From NCBI GenBank assembly GCA_035492535.1, contig DATJJM010000076.1, forward strand, positions 17,742-81,741: 64,000 bases of DNA, given 5' to 3'. The translations under genes and the position numbers were made by a program. Positions 43,833-53,223 of this stretch are shown here, piece after piece; the first letter of the stretch is position 1; the number at the start of each line of letters is the position of its first letter. The DNA is from JAMXLO01 sp035492535 (GTDB taxonomy: Bacteria; Pseudomonadota; Alphaproteobacteria; Acetobacterales; Acetobacteraceae). A model generated the notes under the pieces. That model made no database searches. It was not told where the DNA came from and saw nothing but the letters and a program-made list of their open reading frames with translations.

Positions 43833-45004
43833 AGCACGTGGATCAATTGCGCCTTCAGATACGCGGTCTCAGACAGATGCGGATGCACCGGATGGTCCGG
43901 CCCGGCAGCGCCCGTATACACAATCCGCGCCTCCCGCCGCGCCCGATGCAGCCCGAATGCGATCTGCGCACTCCACGCCTCGAGCGGCGCGTGATGGCTG
44001 CACGACGCGACGAACAGGAACCCGCCCGGCGCCACCAGAGGCGCCGCCATCCGTGCCATCCGTCCATACGCCCGCAGCCCCGCCTCGGCATCCTTCCGGG
44101 ACCGAGCGAACGCCGGCGGATCGCACACCACGAGGTCGAACCGTTCCCCCGCCAACTCCCCCATCACCTCGAACGCATCGCCGCGCCGCACGCGCACCCG
44201 TTCCGCCACGGCATTCAGCGCCGCCGCCTGTTCCGCTCGGGCCAACGCCGACGCACTGCTGTCCACCAGCAACACCTCCCGCGCTCCCGCCGCCGCACAG
44301 CGCACTCCGAACGCACCCACATGGCTGAACACATCCAGCACCCGCGCATCCTGTGCCAATGCCGCTACCCGATCGCGGTTCGGCCGCTGATCGTAGAACC
44401 AGCCAGTCTTCTGCCCCTCCATCGGATCAACCGGGAACCGCACGCCGCCTTCCACGACCTCGGCCCGCGCATCCTCGCCGAACAGCAGCGCAACCTCCTC
44501 GGGAAGCCCCTCCTGCCGCCGCGCGCCAGAATCATTCCGCGCCACCACCGCCCGCAGCGGCAGCAGGCCCGTCAGGGCCTCCACGATCAACGGCGTCAGC
44601 CGGTCCATCCCTGCCGTGTTCGCCTGGATCACCGCCACGTCGTCGTACCGATCGATCACCAGTCCCGGCAGGCGGTCGGCCTCGGCATGCACCAGCCGAT
44701 GGAACGGCGTGTCGCAAACGCGCTCCCGCAGCGAGATCGCCTCGCGCAGCCGCCCTGACAGCCACGCTGCATCGATCACGGCGGCCGGATCGCGATCCAG
44801 CAGGCGCGCCGCGATCAAACTGTGTGGATTGAACATGAACGTGCCGAAGCGGGCACCATCATCGCCTTCGATGCGTACCAGCCCGCCCGGCGGCATCTGC
44901 CGATATTCGGGCTTCATTTCGATCTCGTTGGAGAACACCCAGGGCGAGCCAGCCCGCAGCCGCCGCCCTTGCCCTGCCTTCAACCGCAATACCGGACGAT
45001 CCAA
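43829..45004 (-). CDS. rlmI: 23S rRNA m5C methyltransferase (RlmI-like)
   Basis: The protein has 391 residues from TTG 45004; no ATG or GTG gives a family-like N-terminus. The PUA domain reads LRLKAGQGRRLRAGSPWVFSNEI. It is followed by the EEHUD-like linker and the SAM domain: QKTGWFYDQRPNR, VLDVFSHVGAFGVRCA, VDSSASALARAEQAA, DLVVCDPPAFARSR and VASCSHHAPLE. RlmI methylates a cytosine of 23S rRNA. The downstream membrane protein overlaps its stop. A short inverted repeat lies just upstream. Confidence 0.9.
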   Translation of the reverse strand: MDRPVLRLKAGQGRRLRAGSPWVFSNEIEMKPEYRQMPPGGLVRIEGDDGARFGTFMFNPHSLIAARLLDRDPAAVIDAAWLSGRLREAISLRERVCDTPFHRLVHAEADRLPGLVIDRYDDVAVIQANTAGMDRLTPLIVEALTGLLPLRAVVARNDSGARRQEGLPEEVALLFGEDARAEVVEGGVRFPVDPMEGQKTGWFYDQRPNRDRVAALAQDARVLDVFSHVGAFGVRCAAAGAREVLLVDSSASALARAEQAAALNAVAERVRVRRGDAFEVMGELAGERFDLVVCDPPAFARSRKDAEAGLRAYGRMARMAAPLVAPGGFLFVASCSHHAPLEAWSAQIAFGLHRARREARIVYTGAAGPDHPVHPHLSETAYLKAQLIHVL

Positions 45005-45017
45005 CTGTTGCGATCCG

Positions 45018-45033
45018 CTCGCTGTTCAGCGAG
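45018..45033 (-). terminator. Short hairpin after the amidase gene
   Basis: CTCGCTG (45018-45024) and CAGCGAG (45027-45033) are perfect 7-base arms with a TT loop. On the minus strand the hairpin lies 40 bases after the amidase stop and 14 bases before the rlmI start. There is no T-run, so termination is only suggested. Confidence 0.35.
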
Positions 45034-45072
45034 TGGTTGTACCGGCGAGGACCGACAGGTCAAACCGCCGGA

Positions 45073-45711
45073 TCAGCCCAGCTTGAAGTCGTCACCCAGC
45101 AGAACGCCCAATCGTGCCGAAATCTGGTCCAGCAGGCGGTTGAACCGGGGCCAGTCAAACCCCTGTGGATCGGCTCGCTGCACCGGATTGATCATACCGT
45201 GTCCGACAACCATGCTGCGCTTGATGCCACGTCGGTGGCAGATGTCGTAAACGAGTTGTGCCACGGCGTCATACTGCCAGTCGGTGAAATCCACAGGGAG
45301 CTTCTTCGCCCGCAGGACGTCGGGGTCCCACTGATACATCTCGATGCCGATGGAGCGGAAATTGTGGTCCTCAACCTTCGGGATATTGTCGGGATTCCCG
45401 GCGTGCGGCGTCGACTTGTCCTCCGCAACGAGCTGATACAGCAGGCCGAAATCGCGGCCAATCCAATAGTGGATCGAATGCTGGTCGCCGTTCTTGCTCG
45501 CCAGGTAATCCAGGCTCTTCACCTGGCTGACCTTGCTTTCCGTGCCGTGCAGTACGATTTCGTCGATCGCCTTGCCGTAACGCGGAAACACCCAGGCTGC
45601 CGGCTTCTGCTTCAAGTGCAGCAGGCTCGGTACCGCGAGCGCATATGCACCTGTCGTTGCGACCTGCCGACCGAAATTGATGGCCTGTCCTACCGCATCG
45701 CCAAATGCCAT
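45073..45711 (-). CDS. N-acetylmuramoyl-L-alanine amidase (Amidase_2/AmpD-like fold)
   Basis: The protein has 212 residues with GGAGG four bases before the ATG. The Amidase_2 fold is recognised from EIVLHGTESKVSQV (first zinc His), QHSIHYWIGRDFGLLYQLVAEDKSTPHAG, NFRSIGIEMYQW and VGHGMINPVQRADPQGFDW, carrying the second histidine and the aspartate. There is no signal peptide, so it is either cytosolic (AmpD-like recycling) or exported another way. It is monocistronic, with a promoter-like region upstream in an AT-richer stretch. Confidence 0.87.
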   Translation of the reverse strand: MAFGDAVGQAINFGRQVATTGAYALAVPSLLHLKQKPAAWVFPRYGKAIDEIVLHGTESKVSQVKSLDYLASKNGDQHSIHYWIGRDFGLLYQLVAEDKSTPHAGNPDNIPKVEDHNFRSIGIEMYQWDPDVLRAKKLPVDFTDWQYDAVAQLVYDICHRRGIKRSMVVGHGMINPVQRADPQGFDWPRFNRLLDQISARLGVLLGDDFKLG

Positions 45712-45773
45712 ATTTCCTCCTACCGTCCGGTCCCTGCAAGGTCCAGCTTCGCTATCATTGGAGAATCGTCTGA

Positions 45774-45804
45774 ACTATACCGAAAGAGTCGTGACTGACG
45801 TCAC
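45774..45804 (-). promoter_or_regulatory. Promoter/operator region of the amidase gene
   Basis: On the minus strand TATAGT (45779-45774) can serve as a -10 box about 65 bases before the ATG. A dyad GTGAC-TGAC-GTCAC (45791-45804) lies where a -35 element would be. The overlap suggests repressor or activator control, but no regulator is assigned. Confidence 0.3.
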
Positions 45805-45879
45805 AGGTCGTAGCGATGAAATGTACAAATCAAATTGAACACTCCTGGTTCAGCCCGGTGGCAAGCAATCCGTCTGACT

Positions 45880-46419
45880 CTAGCCATCACGCAACCGCAG
45901 CAATGGTCCACACAAGATCGTTGGACACTCCGTCGCCGTCACACTGGCGTCCGGTTCGTAATCAAAGTGAGCATGCCGCAGCGCTTCCCTGATATCGTGC
46001 AAAACCCGCATGTCGATCTCGGGACCATCGTCCAGACCAACAGTCATCACCGCTCCGCCGTTGAACCTCAAAACCAGGATGCTGGCCGGATACGGTGCCC
46101 TGCCGCGCACCCGCACAAGCTTGCAACGCGCTCGAACTGTCGCGAGATCGCCCCATGCCAGATATCGCGGCTCATCCAGATATCCGAAACGAATAACTAC
46201 GCCTGCCGGCATCAGGCAGGAATAATACTAAGAATTATTGATAGTAACGGCGGTACACCCGAATAGTGCCAACGAAAAGCCGATCGCCCAAACCGAATGG
46301 CTTCTTCCACCAGCCGGAATATGCACCGACGGGTCGGCGTAATTGATCAGATTGAACCGTCGCATCAAGGAGATCAGCAGCCCCGATAACGCGAACATTC
46401 CCCCACAGGGCCCGACCAT
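45880..46419 (-). pseudogene. Membrane-protein frame interrupted by an amber codon
   Basis: One reading frame runs from ATG 46419 through 63 codons to TAG 46230-46228, then continues in the same frame to a stop at 45880. The first part has two hydrophobic segments (GMFALSGLLISLMRRF; SVWAIGFSLALFGCTAVTI). The second, 110 codons from ATG 46212, is soluble and protein-like (VVIRFGYLDEPRYLAWGDLATVRAR, VLRFNGGAVMTVGLDDGPEID). Together they read like one membrane-anchored protein of ~178 residues with a nonsense mutation. The alternatives are two genes or amber readthrough. The family is unknown. The flanking 46420-46678 holds no gene I can support. Confidence 0.45.
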
Positions 46420-46678
46420 AAGATCGAGGGCAGAAAATCCAAGGCTACTCTTGAAGGTCGACTGCGGGCATTAAACCCCAGTCAGATGGAAAGTGATAAG
46501 AATATTCGCGCCTGTCACTCCAGCGCACAGCCATCCAGACAACTGAAGGAGCAGCGATGTGCGCCCGCCCAGTTGCGGACGATTTCGACCAGGCGCTACG
46601 GACGCGACGATTGCCATCGGCCGATCATATCAGCCGAGGCCTACCTCCCTCATTCAGCGCGACAGTTCCGGTTTGCCG

Positions 46679-47881
46679 CTACGCCGCCTGACGCCGCTCC
46701 GTCTCCAGCACCACACCCAGTGCCGAGATCAGCCGATCCATCATGGCATCGGTGTGCAGCGGGGTCGGTGTCAGCCGCAGCCGCTCCTCCCCCCTCGGCA
46801 CTGTCGGATAGTTAATCGGTGTCGCATACATGCCGAACTCATCCAGCAGCCGCCGGCTCACCGCCGTGCACAGTGCCGCATCGCCCACATGCACAGGCAC
46901 GATGTGGCTCTCAGACGGCAGCACCGGCAGCCCAGCCGCGCGCAGCCGGCGCTTCAGAGTTTCCGCCCGCTCGAACAGCTTCGCCCGCCGCGCCGCGTCC
47001 TCGCGCACATGCCTCACGCTCGCCAACGCCGCCGCCGCCACCATCGGCGGGAGCGACGTGGTGAAGATGAAGCCAGGCGCGCAGGACCGGATGTAATCCA
47101 CCACCGCCGCATCGCCCGTGATGTAGCCGCCATGGCAGCCGAAGGCCTTTGCCAGCGTGCCTTCGATCACATCCACCCGCGCTGCGACGCCATCCCGCTC
47201 CGACACGCCGCCGCCCGATGGCCCGTACATGCCCACTGCATGCACCTCGTCGAGATACGTCATCGCCCCATACCGGGCCGCCAGGTCGCAGATCGCCCCG
47301 ATCGGCGCGATGTCCGCATCCATCGAATACACCGACTCGAACGCGATCAGTTTCGGCGCGGACACCGGCGCCTCGCGCAGCAGCTCCTCGAGATGCCCCA
47401 GGTCATTGTGCCGGAAGATCCGGCACGTCGCCTTCGATCCCTTGATTCCGGCAATCATGGACGCGTGGTTCTTCTCGTCCGAGAACACCACCCACCCCGG
47501 CATCGAATTCAGGATCGTAGACAGCGCCGCCTGGTTCGACACGAAGCCAGACGTGAACAGCAGCGCCGCGTCCTTGCCGTGCAGGTCCGCAAGCTCGTCC
47601 TCCAGCGCATCATGCGCCGGGCTCGTGCCGCTGATGTTTCGCGTCCCGCCGGCACCGGTTCCCATATCGCAGGCCGCGACACAGGCCGCTGTGACCACCA
47701 CCGGATGGCCGCCCATGCCCAGGTAGTCGTTGGACGACCACACCAGCACCTCACTGCCGTCCGGCCGGCGGTAGAGCGGAAACCGCTCCGCCTGCTTGCG
47801 CAGCGGGGTGAAGCGGCGATAGCGGCCCTGCGCCTCGATCGCATCGAGCGCGTCACGGCAATGAGCGTGGAACGGATGCAT
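46679..47881 (-). CDS. hemA: 5-aminolevulinate synthase
   Basis: The protein has 400 residues, the family length. It condenses glycine and succinyl-CoA to 5-aminolevulinate with pyridoxal phosphate, the first step of heme synthesis by the Shemin route typical of alphaproteobacteria. Motifs are VWSSNDYLGMGGHP, GTGAGGTRNISGT, SDEKNHASMIAGI, LDEVHAVGMYGPSGGG and the PLP-lysine in GTLAKAFGCHGGY, with FIFTTSLPP. It stands alone on the minus strand. Confidence 0.96.
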   Translation of the reverse strand: MHPFHAHCRDALDAIEAQGRYRRFTPLRKQAERFPLYRRPDGSEVLVWSSNDYLGMGGHPVVVTAACVAACDMGTGAGGTRNISGTSPAHDALEDELADLHGKDAALLFTSGFVSNQAALSTILNSMPGWVVFSDEKNHASMIAGIKGSKATCRIFRHNDLGHLEELLREAPVSAPKLIAFESVYSMDADIAPIGAICDLAARYGAMTYLDEVHAVGMYGPSGGGVSERDGVAARVDVIEGTLAKAFGCHGGYITGDAAVVDYIRSCAPGFIFTTSLPPMVAAAALASVRHVREDAARRAKLFERAETLKRRLRAAGLPVLPSESHIVPVHVGDAALCTAVSRRLLDEFGMYATPINYPTVPRGEERLRLTPTPLHTDAMMDRLISALGVVLETERRQAA

Positions 47882-47976
47882 CCTCAGCCAAGCCTCCAGT
47901 ATCGCGCGGTGCGCACCTTAGTCATCAGAGACACCGCGTCCCATGGGTACAATCCCTTACAAAGCATGAAGAAACG

Positions 47977-48393
47977 TTAACCACTGGCGGGACGGATGTA
48001 CACCCTCACCTCCGGATCCGCTCCCGCCGCCGCCGAGCGCAACCCAAGATGGATCCGGTCCGCCGCCACCCCCTCCGTGACCATCGCCCGCATCACTTCG
48101 AGCCCGTGCTTCTGCTGCGCGCCCACATCGGCGTTCGGCGGCAGCATCGCGATGACGTCGTAGTCCAACGAAGGATAGCGCTCCGCCGCCGCGTGCAGTG
48201 CGTAGTGCAGCAGTCCCTGATACTCGGGATTCGGGTCGGCAAAGCTGATCGTGACAAGGGGGGTGCGCGGGTCCGCGCGCGGCCGCTCGACCGCCTGCGC
48301 CTTGGCCTCCGGCGAGGGGGCGAAAGTGGTCTGATCGATCAGCTTGCAGCCCGCCAGCAACAACACTGCCAGCATCACCGAGGTCGCTTTCAT
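47977..48393 (-). CDS. Putative lipoprotein
   Basis: The protein has 138 residues from ATG 48393, with the lipobox LLAGC at residues ~12-16; the open frame upstream is antisense to the carbamoylase gene. The mature part (residues ~45-138) reads TPLVTISFADPNPEYQGLLHYALHAAAERYPSLDYDVIAMLP (in two pieces) and ends VRVYIRPASG. This resembles a short OmpA-like or solute-binding fold, but I do not recognise the family. It is divergent from the carbamoylase gene, 67 bases away. Confidence 0.8.
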   Translation of the reverse strand: MKATSVMLAVLLLAGCKLIDQTTFAPSPEAKAQAVERPRADPRTPLVTISFADPNPEYQGLLHYALHAAAERYPSLDYDVIAMLPPNADVGAQQKHGLEVMRAMVTEGVAADRIHLGLRSAAAGADPEVRVYIRPASG

Positions 48394-48460
48394 GCGCCCC
48401 TGTCTTGCAGCGAACCGCCGCGCGGGCAAGATGCCGCCTTCCCGCACAAGGACGCCAAGC

Positions 48461-49708
48461 ATGCCCGCCCAGACCAACCAGCGCATCGACGGCAAGCGTC
48501 TCTGGGACCTGCTGATGGACATGGCGCAGATCGGCGCGACCCCCAAGGGCGGCGTCCGCCGCCTCGCCCTCACCGACGTGGACAAGCGCGGCCGGGACCG
48601 TTTCCGCGCCGAATGCGAGGCCGCCGGCCTCAGCGTCCGCGTCGATGCGATTGGCAACATGTTCGCACGCCGCCCTGGCCGCGATCCCAACCGCCTGCCG
48701 GTCCTGTTCGGCAGCCATCTCGACAGCCAGCCCAGCGGCGGCAAATTCGATGGTGCGCTGGGCGTGCTCGCGGGGCTGGAAGTGATGCGCAGCCTGAACG
48801 ACCTCGGCATCGTCACCGAGGCGCCGCTCGAACTGGTCAACTGGACCGATGAGGAAGGGAGCCGATTCGGCCACTCGCTGATGGGCTCCGGCGTCTGGGC
48901 CGGGGTGTTTCCGCTGGCGGAGGCCTATGCTTACGCCGACGTGGAAGGCGTCACCGTCCGGACCGCACTCGATGGCATCGGCTATCGTGGCGACCAGCCT
49001 GCCACACCCTTTCCGGCCGATGCGTATTTCGAGCTGCATATCGAGCAGGGTCCAATCCTGGAACGAGAGGTCACCGACATTGGGATCGTGACCGGTGCCC
49101 AGGCGATGGTCTGGTATGATGCCGTCGCGATTGGCCAGGATTCGCACGCCGGCACCACACCGCCAAGCACGCGCAAGGATGCCTTGGTCTGCGCGGCCCG
49201 CATCATCGACCTGGTGGACCGCATGATGCGCGCCCGCGGCGAAGACGGCCGGGGCACTGTCGGCCAACTCCACGTCTCGCCCAACAGCCGCAACGTCATC
49301 CCCGGCGAAGTTCGCTTCTCCGTCGAATTCCGCCACCCATTGGATGCGGAAGTCGATCGGCTCGACGCACAGTTCCCCCGCGAGGCCGGCTTCATCGCCC
49401 GCGACTGCGGCGTGAAGCTGGAGCTGACCCAGTTGTTCAAGATCCCCGCCCAGCCCTTCGACCCCTCTTGCGTTGACCTCGTCCGCCAGGGCGCCGCCAA
49501 GCTAGGCTACACCGCGCGCGAGATCGTCTCCGGTGCCGGCCACGACGCCGTGTACGTGGCACGCCACGTGCCGACAGCGATGATCTTCACCCCCTGCAAG
49601 GACGGCCTGTCGCACAACGAGGCGGAAAGCATCGAACCGAGCGAGGCCGAAGCCGGGGCACAAGTGCTGTTCGAGGCTGTCCTGGCACGGGCGAACCGCG
49701 CGCTGTAG
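48461..49708 (+). CDS. Zn-dependent hydantoinase/N-carbamoyl-L-amino acid hydrolase (M20 family)
   Basis: The protein has 415 residues from ATG 48461, with AAGGA ahead. The M20 di-zinc motifs are present: LFGSHLDSQPSGGKFDGALGVLAGLEV (in two pieces) with the His and the bridging Asp, WTDEEGSRFG with the Glu pair, FELHIEQGPILER, and SGAGHDAVYVARHVPTAMIF with the last His. It hydrolyses N-carbamoyl (ureido) amino acids or beta-ureidopropionate. No hydantoinase lies nearby. It is monocistronic by spacing (92 bases to the next gene). Confidence 0.9.
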   Translation: MPAQTNQRIDGKRLWDLLMDMAQIGATPKGGVRRLALTDVDKRGRDRFRAECEAAGLSVRVDAIGNMFARRPGRDPNRLPVLFGSHLDSQPSGGKFDGALGVLAGLEVMRSLNDLGIVTEAPLELVNWTDEEGSRFGHSLMGSGVWAGVFPLAEAYAYADVEGVTVRTALDGIGYRGDQPATPFPADAYFELHIEQGPILEREVTDIGIVTGAQAMVWYDAVAIGQDSHAGTTPPSTRKDALVCAARIIDLVDRMMRARGEDGRGTVGQLHVSPNSRNVIPGEVRFSVEFRHPLDAEVDRLDAQFPREAGFIARDCGVKLELTQLFKIPAQPFDPSCVDLVRQGAAKLGYTAREIVSGAGHDAVYVARHVPTAMIFTPCKDGLSHNEAESIEPSEAEAGAQVLFEAVLARANRAL

Positions 49709-49800
49709 GAGCGACTGCCGTAACAAACGTCATGGCGAGAGATTGACGATGGCGCGGCAGCACCCATTGCGCTCACGTCTAAAGCTGACCGGAGGAACTC

Positions 49801-51501
49801 ATGAGCACGACTATGGCTGACGCGCCTGAGCACATCTCCGATGCACCGGGCTATGCTACCCACGAGGTGCTTAATCAGGCCGGCGCGCTCACCGACTACA
49901 ATGCGTACGCGGACGACGTCGCCCTGGTTGAGGCAACCAAGGTCTTCGGGGCTGATTGGTCGGATGCGCATCTCCGACGGACTGGCGCTGTCGTCGGCAG
50001 CGAGAAAGTCCAAAGCCTGGCGCGCCAGGCCAACCGATACCTGCCGGAACTCAAGACGCACGACCGCTTCGGCCATCGGGTCGACCTTGTTGAGTTCCAC
50101 CCAGCCTATCACGAACTCATGCGCCTCATTTTCGGATCTGAGACACACTCCTTCGCCTGGACACATCAGGGGCAACCTGGGGCACACGTATCGCGAGCGG
50201 TGATGAGCTATCTGTGGAATCAGGGAGAGAACGGCATTTGCTGCCCGATGGGCATGACCTTCGCCTCGATCCCCGCGCTGCGACACGATCCTGCCCTCCT
50301 CGAGGAGTGGTCGCCTCACATCCTCAAGGCCGCCTATGACGACCGTCCGATTTACGCCAAGGAAAAGGCTGGCGTGACCGTGGGTATGGCGATGACCGAG
50401 AAGCAGGGCGGCTCCGATCTGCGCGCTACGATTACCACGGCCCGGCCTGCCACCGCCCGTCGCGGGACGGGCGCCCCGTATCTGCTCACTGGCCACAAGT
50501 GGTTCTTCTCAGTGCCGATGAGCGACATCTTCCTTACGCTTGCACAGACCGAGAAGGGGCTTTCCTGTTTCGTCGCCACGGGCTGGTTGCCTGACGGATC
50601 GCGCAACCGCCTGAAGATCCAACGGCTCAAGGATAAGTGCGGCAACAAGTCGAATGCTTCATCGGAGATCGAGTTCCACGACCTGTACGCGACCATGCTG
50701 GGCGACGAAGGGCGCGGCATTCGTACCATCATCGAGATGGCCCATGTCACACGGCTCGACTTCGCGGTGGGCTCATCCGGCCTCATGCGTCAGGCCCTGA
50801 GCCAGGCGATTCATCACACCAGCAATCGGCGGGCGTTTCAGCGTTCTCTCGTCGACCTGCCCCTCATGCGCAACGTCGTGGCCGATCTCGCCGTCGAGTC
50901 CGAGGCGCTCCTGTGGCTTTCGATGCGCCTGGCTGCGGCGCTGGACCGCGAGCACGCTGAGCGAGAGGAGGGACTTCTGTCCAGGATCTGCACGCCGATG
51001 GCAAAGTACTGGACATGCAAGCAGGCGCCGCAGTTTGTGGTGGAAGCGCTCGAATGCCACGGCGGCAACGGATTCATCGCCGACCACCTCATGGAACGAC
51101 TCTATCGGGAGGCGCCGCTCAATGGCATCTGGGAGGGGACCGGCAATGTCATCTGTCTCGACGTGCTACGCTCCATGCGTCGGGAACCGGAGACAGTGGA
51201 CGCCTTCCTTGCCGAGGTGCGCCTTGCCCGTGGCGCCGACGCCCGGCTCGACGCATTCACCGACGCCCTGGTGCGCCGTCTGGCCAACATCAGCGAACTC
51301 GAGCCGATGGCACGCCGGGTGATCGAGATGATGGCGTTCGCCCTGCAAGGCAGCCTGCTCGTCCGTTACTCGACGCCTGCGATATCCGACGCCTTCTGCG
51401 CGACGCGGCTGGACGGCGACTGGGGCCGGGCCTTTGGCACATTGCCGAACGGGCTGGATACACAGGCAATCGTCGATCGCGCGCGCATTCGGACAACGTG
51501 A
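49801..51501 (+). CDS. aidB: AidB-like acyl-CoA dehydrogenase family protein
   Basis: The protein has 566 residues; GGAGG lies just before the ATG. It follows E. coli AidB along its length: HEVLNQAGALTDYNAY, the Arg/Lys-rich middle, GMAMTEKQGGSDLRA, LLTGHKWFFSVPMSDIFL, ERLKDK-like QRLKDKCGNKSNASSEIEF, NGIWEGTGNVICLDVLR. AidB binds FAD and DNA and belongs to the adaptive response to alkylation. No ada or alkB is adjacent, so control and role here are open. Family members may also be true acyl-CoA dehydrogenases. Confidence 0.9.
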   Translation: MSTTMADAPEHISDAPGYATHEVLNQAGALTDYNAYADDVALVEATKVFGADWSDAHLRRTGAVVGSEKVQSLARQANRYLPELKTHDRFGHRVDLVEFHPAYHELMRLIFGSETHSFAWTHQGQPGAHVSRAVMSYLWNQGENGICCPMGMTFASIPALRHDPALLEEWSPHILKAAYDDRPIYAKEKAGVTVGMAMTEKQGGSDLRATITTARPATARRGTGAPYLLTGHKWFFSVPMSDIFLTLAQTEKGLSCFVATGWLPDGSRNRLKIQRLKDKCGNKSNASSEIEFHDLYATMLGDEGRGIRTIIEMAHVTRLDFAVGSSGLMRQALSQAIHHTSNRRAFQRSLVDLPLMRNVVADLAVESEALLWLSMRLAAALDREHAEREEGLLSRICTPMAKYWTCKQAPQFVVEALECHGGNGFIADHLMERLYREAPLNGIWEGTGNVICLDVLRSMRREPETVDAFLAEVRLARGADARLDAFTDALVRRLANISELEPMARRVIEMMAFALQGSLLVRYSTPAISDAFCATRLDGDWGRAFGTLPNGLDTQAIVDRARIRTT

Positions 51502-51662
51502 TTGAGGATGTCGCGCATGGTGGTCGGATGCCCCGGCGTGCTCGTTCACCCCACCAGTCTCATCCGTCGCAAAACGAGACGCCGCTGAGACTCCCTGCCC
51601 CCTGACACCGCCCGATCCCCGTCCTATGTTGCCCTCAGAAGCCAGCAACGGAGGACAACGCC

Positions 51663-53141
51663 ATGCTGAACCCGACCTCCCCCCTCCCTCTGAAAGACCC
51701 GACGCTCTTCCGGCAGGCCAACTGCATCGACGGCAAATGGGTACAGGCCGACAGCGGCAAGACGACGATCGTGAAGAACCCCGCGACCGGCGAGGCGATC
51801 GGCGAAGTCCCGGCGCTGGGCAGCGCGGAGACGCGCCGCGCCATCGAGGCGGCAAATCGCGCCCAACCGCCCTGGCGCGCCATGCTCGCGAAAGAGCGCG
51901 CGGTGATCCTGCGCAAACTCAACGACCTCATGATGGAAAACGCCGATGACCTTGCCGTGATCATGACGGCCGAGCAGGGCAAGCCGCTCGCCGAGAGCAA
52001 GGGCGAGATCGCCTATGCCGCCAGCTTCATCGAGTGGTTCGCCGAGGAAGGCAAGCGTATCTACGGCGACACCATTCCGCAGAACGCCAAGGGCCGCCGC
52101 ATCATCGTGCTGAAAGAGCCCATCGGCGTGTTCGCCGCCATTACTCCGTGGAATTTTCCGGCCGCGATGATCACTCGAAAGGCCGGCCCGGGCTGGGCGG
52201 CCGGCTGCACCGGGGTCATCCGCCCCGCGAGCCAGACCCCGTTCTCTGCGCTGGCGCTGGCGGTGCTGGCCGAGCGCGCCGGCATGCCGCCTGGCGTATG
52301 CAACGTCATCACCGGTCCGTCCGGAGAGACAGGCGCCGAGCTCACCTCGAACCCGTTGATTCGGAAGCTGACCTTCACCGGCAGCACCGAAGTCGGCGCC
52401 AAGCTACTCGCGCAATGCGCGCCGACGATCAAGAAGACCAGCATGGAGCTTGGCGGCAACGCGCCGTTCATCGTGTTCGACGATGCCGACTTGGACGCGG
52501 CCGTCGCGGGCGCCATGGCGAGCAAGTACCGCAACACCGGCCAGACCTGCGTCTGCGCCAATCGGCTGCTGGTTCAGGACGGTGTCTACGACGCATTCGC
52601 TGCCAAGCTGAAGGCTGCGGTCGAGGCCATGAAGGTGGGCAACGGCATGGAACCCGGCGTTTCCCAGGGCCCGCTGATCAATGCCGACGCGGTGAAGAAA
52701 GTGGAAGAGCACATCGCAGATGCGCTGAAGCGCGGTGCCACTGTGGTAACGGGCGGCAAGCGTCACACGCTGGGCGGCAACTTCTTCCAGCCGACCATTC
52801 TGGCCAACGTACCCAATGATGCGATGATCTTCCGCGAGGAGACTTTCGGCCCCGTCGCGCCACTGTTCCGCTTCAAGAGCGAGGAAGAGGCGATCAAGCT
52901 CGCGAACGACACTGAGTTCGGCCTGGCATCATACTTCTATGCGCGCGATATCGGCCGCATCTTCCGCGTCGCCGAGGCGCTGGAATACGGTATCATCGGT
53001 ATCAACGAAGGCATCATCTCCACCGAGGTCGCACCATTCGGCGGCATGAAGTCGTCCGGCCTCGGCCGCGAAGGCTCCAAATACGGCATCGAGGACTATC
53101 TCGAGATCAAGTACCTCGCGGTTGGTGGCATCGGTACATAG
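51663..53141 (+). CDS. gabD: NAD(P)-dependent succinate-semialdehyde dehydrogenase
   Basis: The protein has 492 residues; GGAGG is eight bases before the ATG. The aldehyde-dehydrogenase features are VFAAITPWNFPAAMITRKAGPGWAAGC (in two pieces), LTFTGSTEVG, the catalytic Glu in MELGGNAPFIVF and the catalytic Cys in NTGQTCVCANRLL, followed by EETFGPVAPLFRF and FGGMKSSGLGREGSK. It oxidises succinate semialdehyde to succinate. It is followed 82 bases later by a lactonase-like gene, an order like the blc/att operon of Agrobacterium. Confidence 0.93.
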   Translation: MLNPTSPLPLKDPTLFRQANCIDGKWVQADSGKTTIVKNPATGEAIGEVPALGSAETRRAIEAANRAQPPWRAMLAKERAVILRKLNDLMMENADDLAVIMTAEQGKPLAESKGEIAYAASFIEWFAEEGKRIYGDTIPQNAKGRRIIVLKEPIGVFAAITPWNFPAAMITRKAGPGWAAGCTGVIRPASQTPFSALALAVLAERAGMPPGVCNVITGPSGETGAELTSNPLIRKLTFTGSTEVGAKLLAQCAPTIKKTSMELGGNAPFIVFDDADLDAAVAGAMASKYRNTGQTCVCANRLLVQDGVYDAFAAKLKAAVEAMKVGNGMEPGVSQGPLINADAVKKVEEHIADALKRGATVVTGGKRHTLGGNFFQPTILANVPNDAMIFREETFGPVAPLFRFKSEEEAIKLANDTEFGLASYFYARDIGRIFRVAEALEYGIIGINEGIISTEVAPFGGMKSSGLGREGSKYGIEDYLEIKYLAVGGIGT

Positions 53142-53223
53142 CGCGGATCATCGCGGTCCCGGCGCAGGTCGGGGCCGCGAATATCTTCCATATACAAATG
53201 CGCGACACGCTTGGGGAAACACC

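Noticed and set aside
46486..46815. Plus-strand frame of 109 codons entering the hemA 3' end
   Set aside because: It overlaps hemA on the opposite strand, is cysteine/proline-rich in its second half and has no ribosome binding site.
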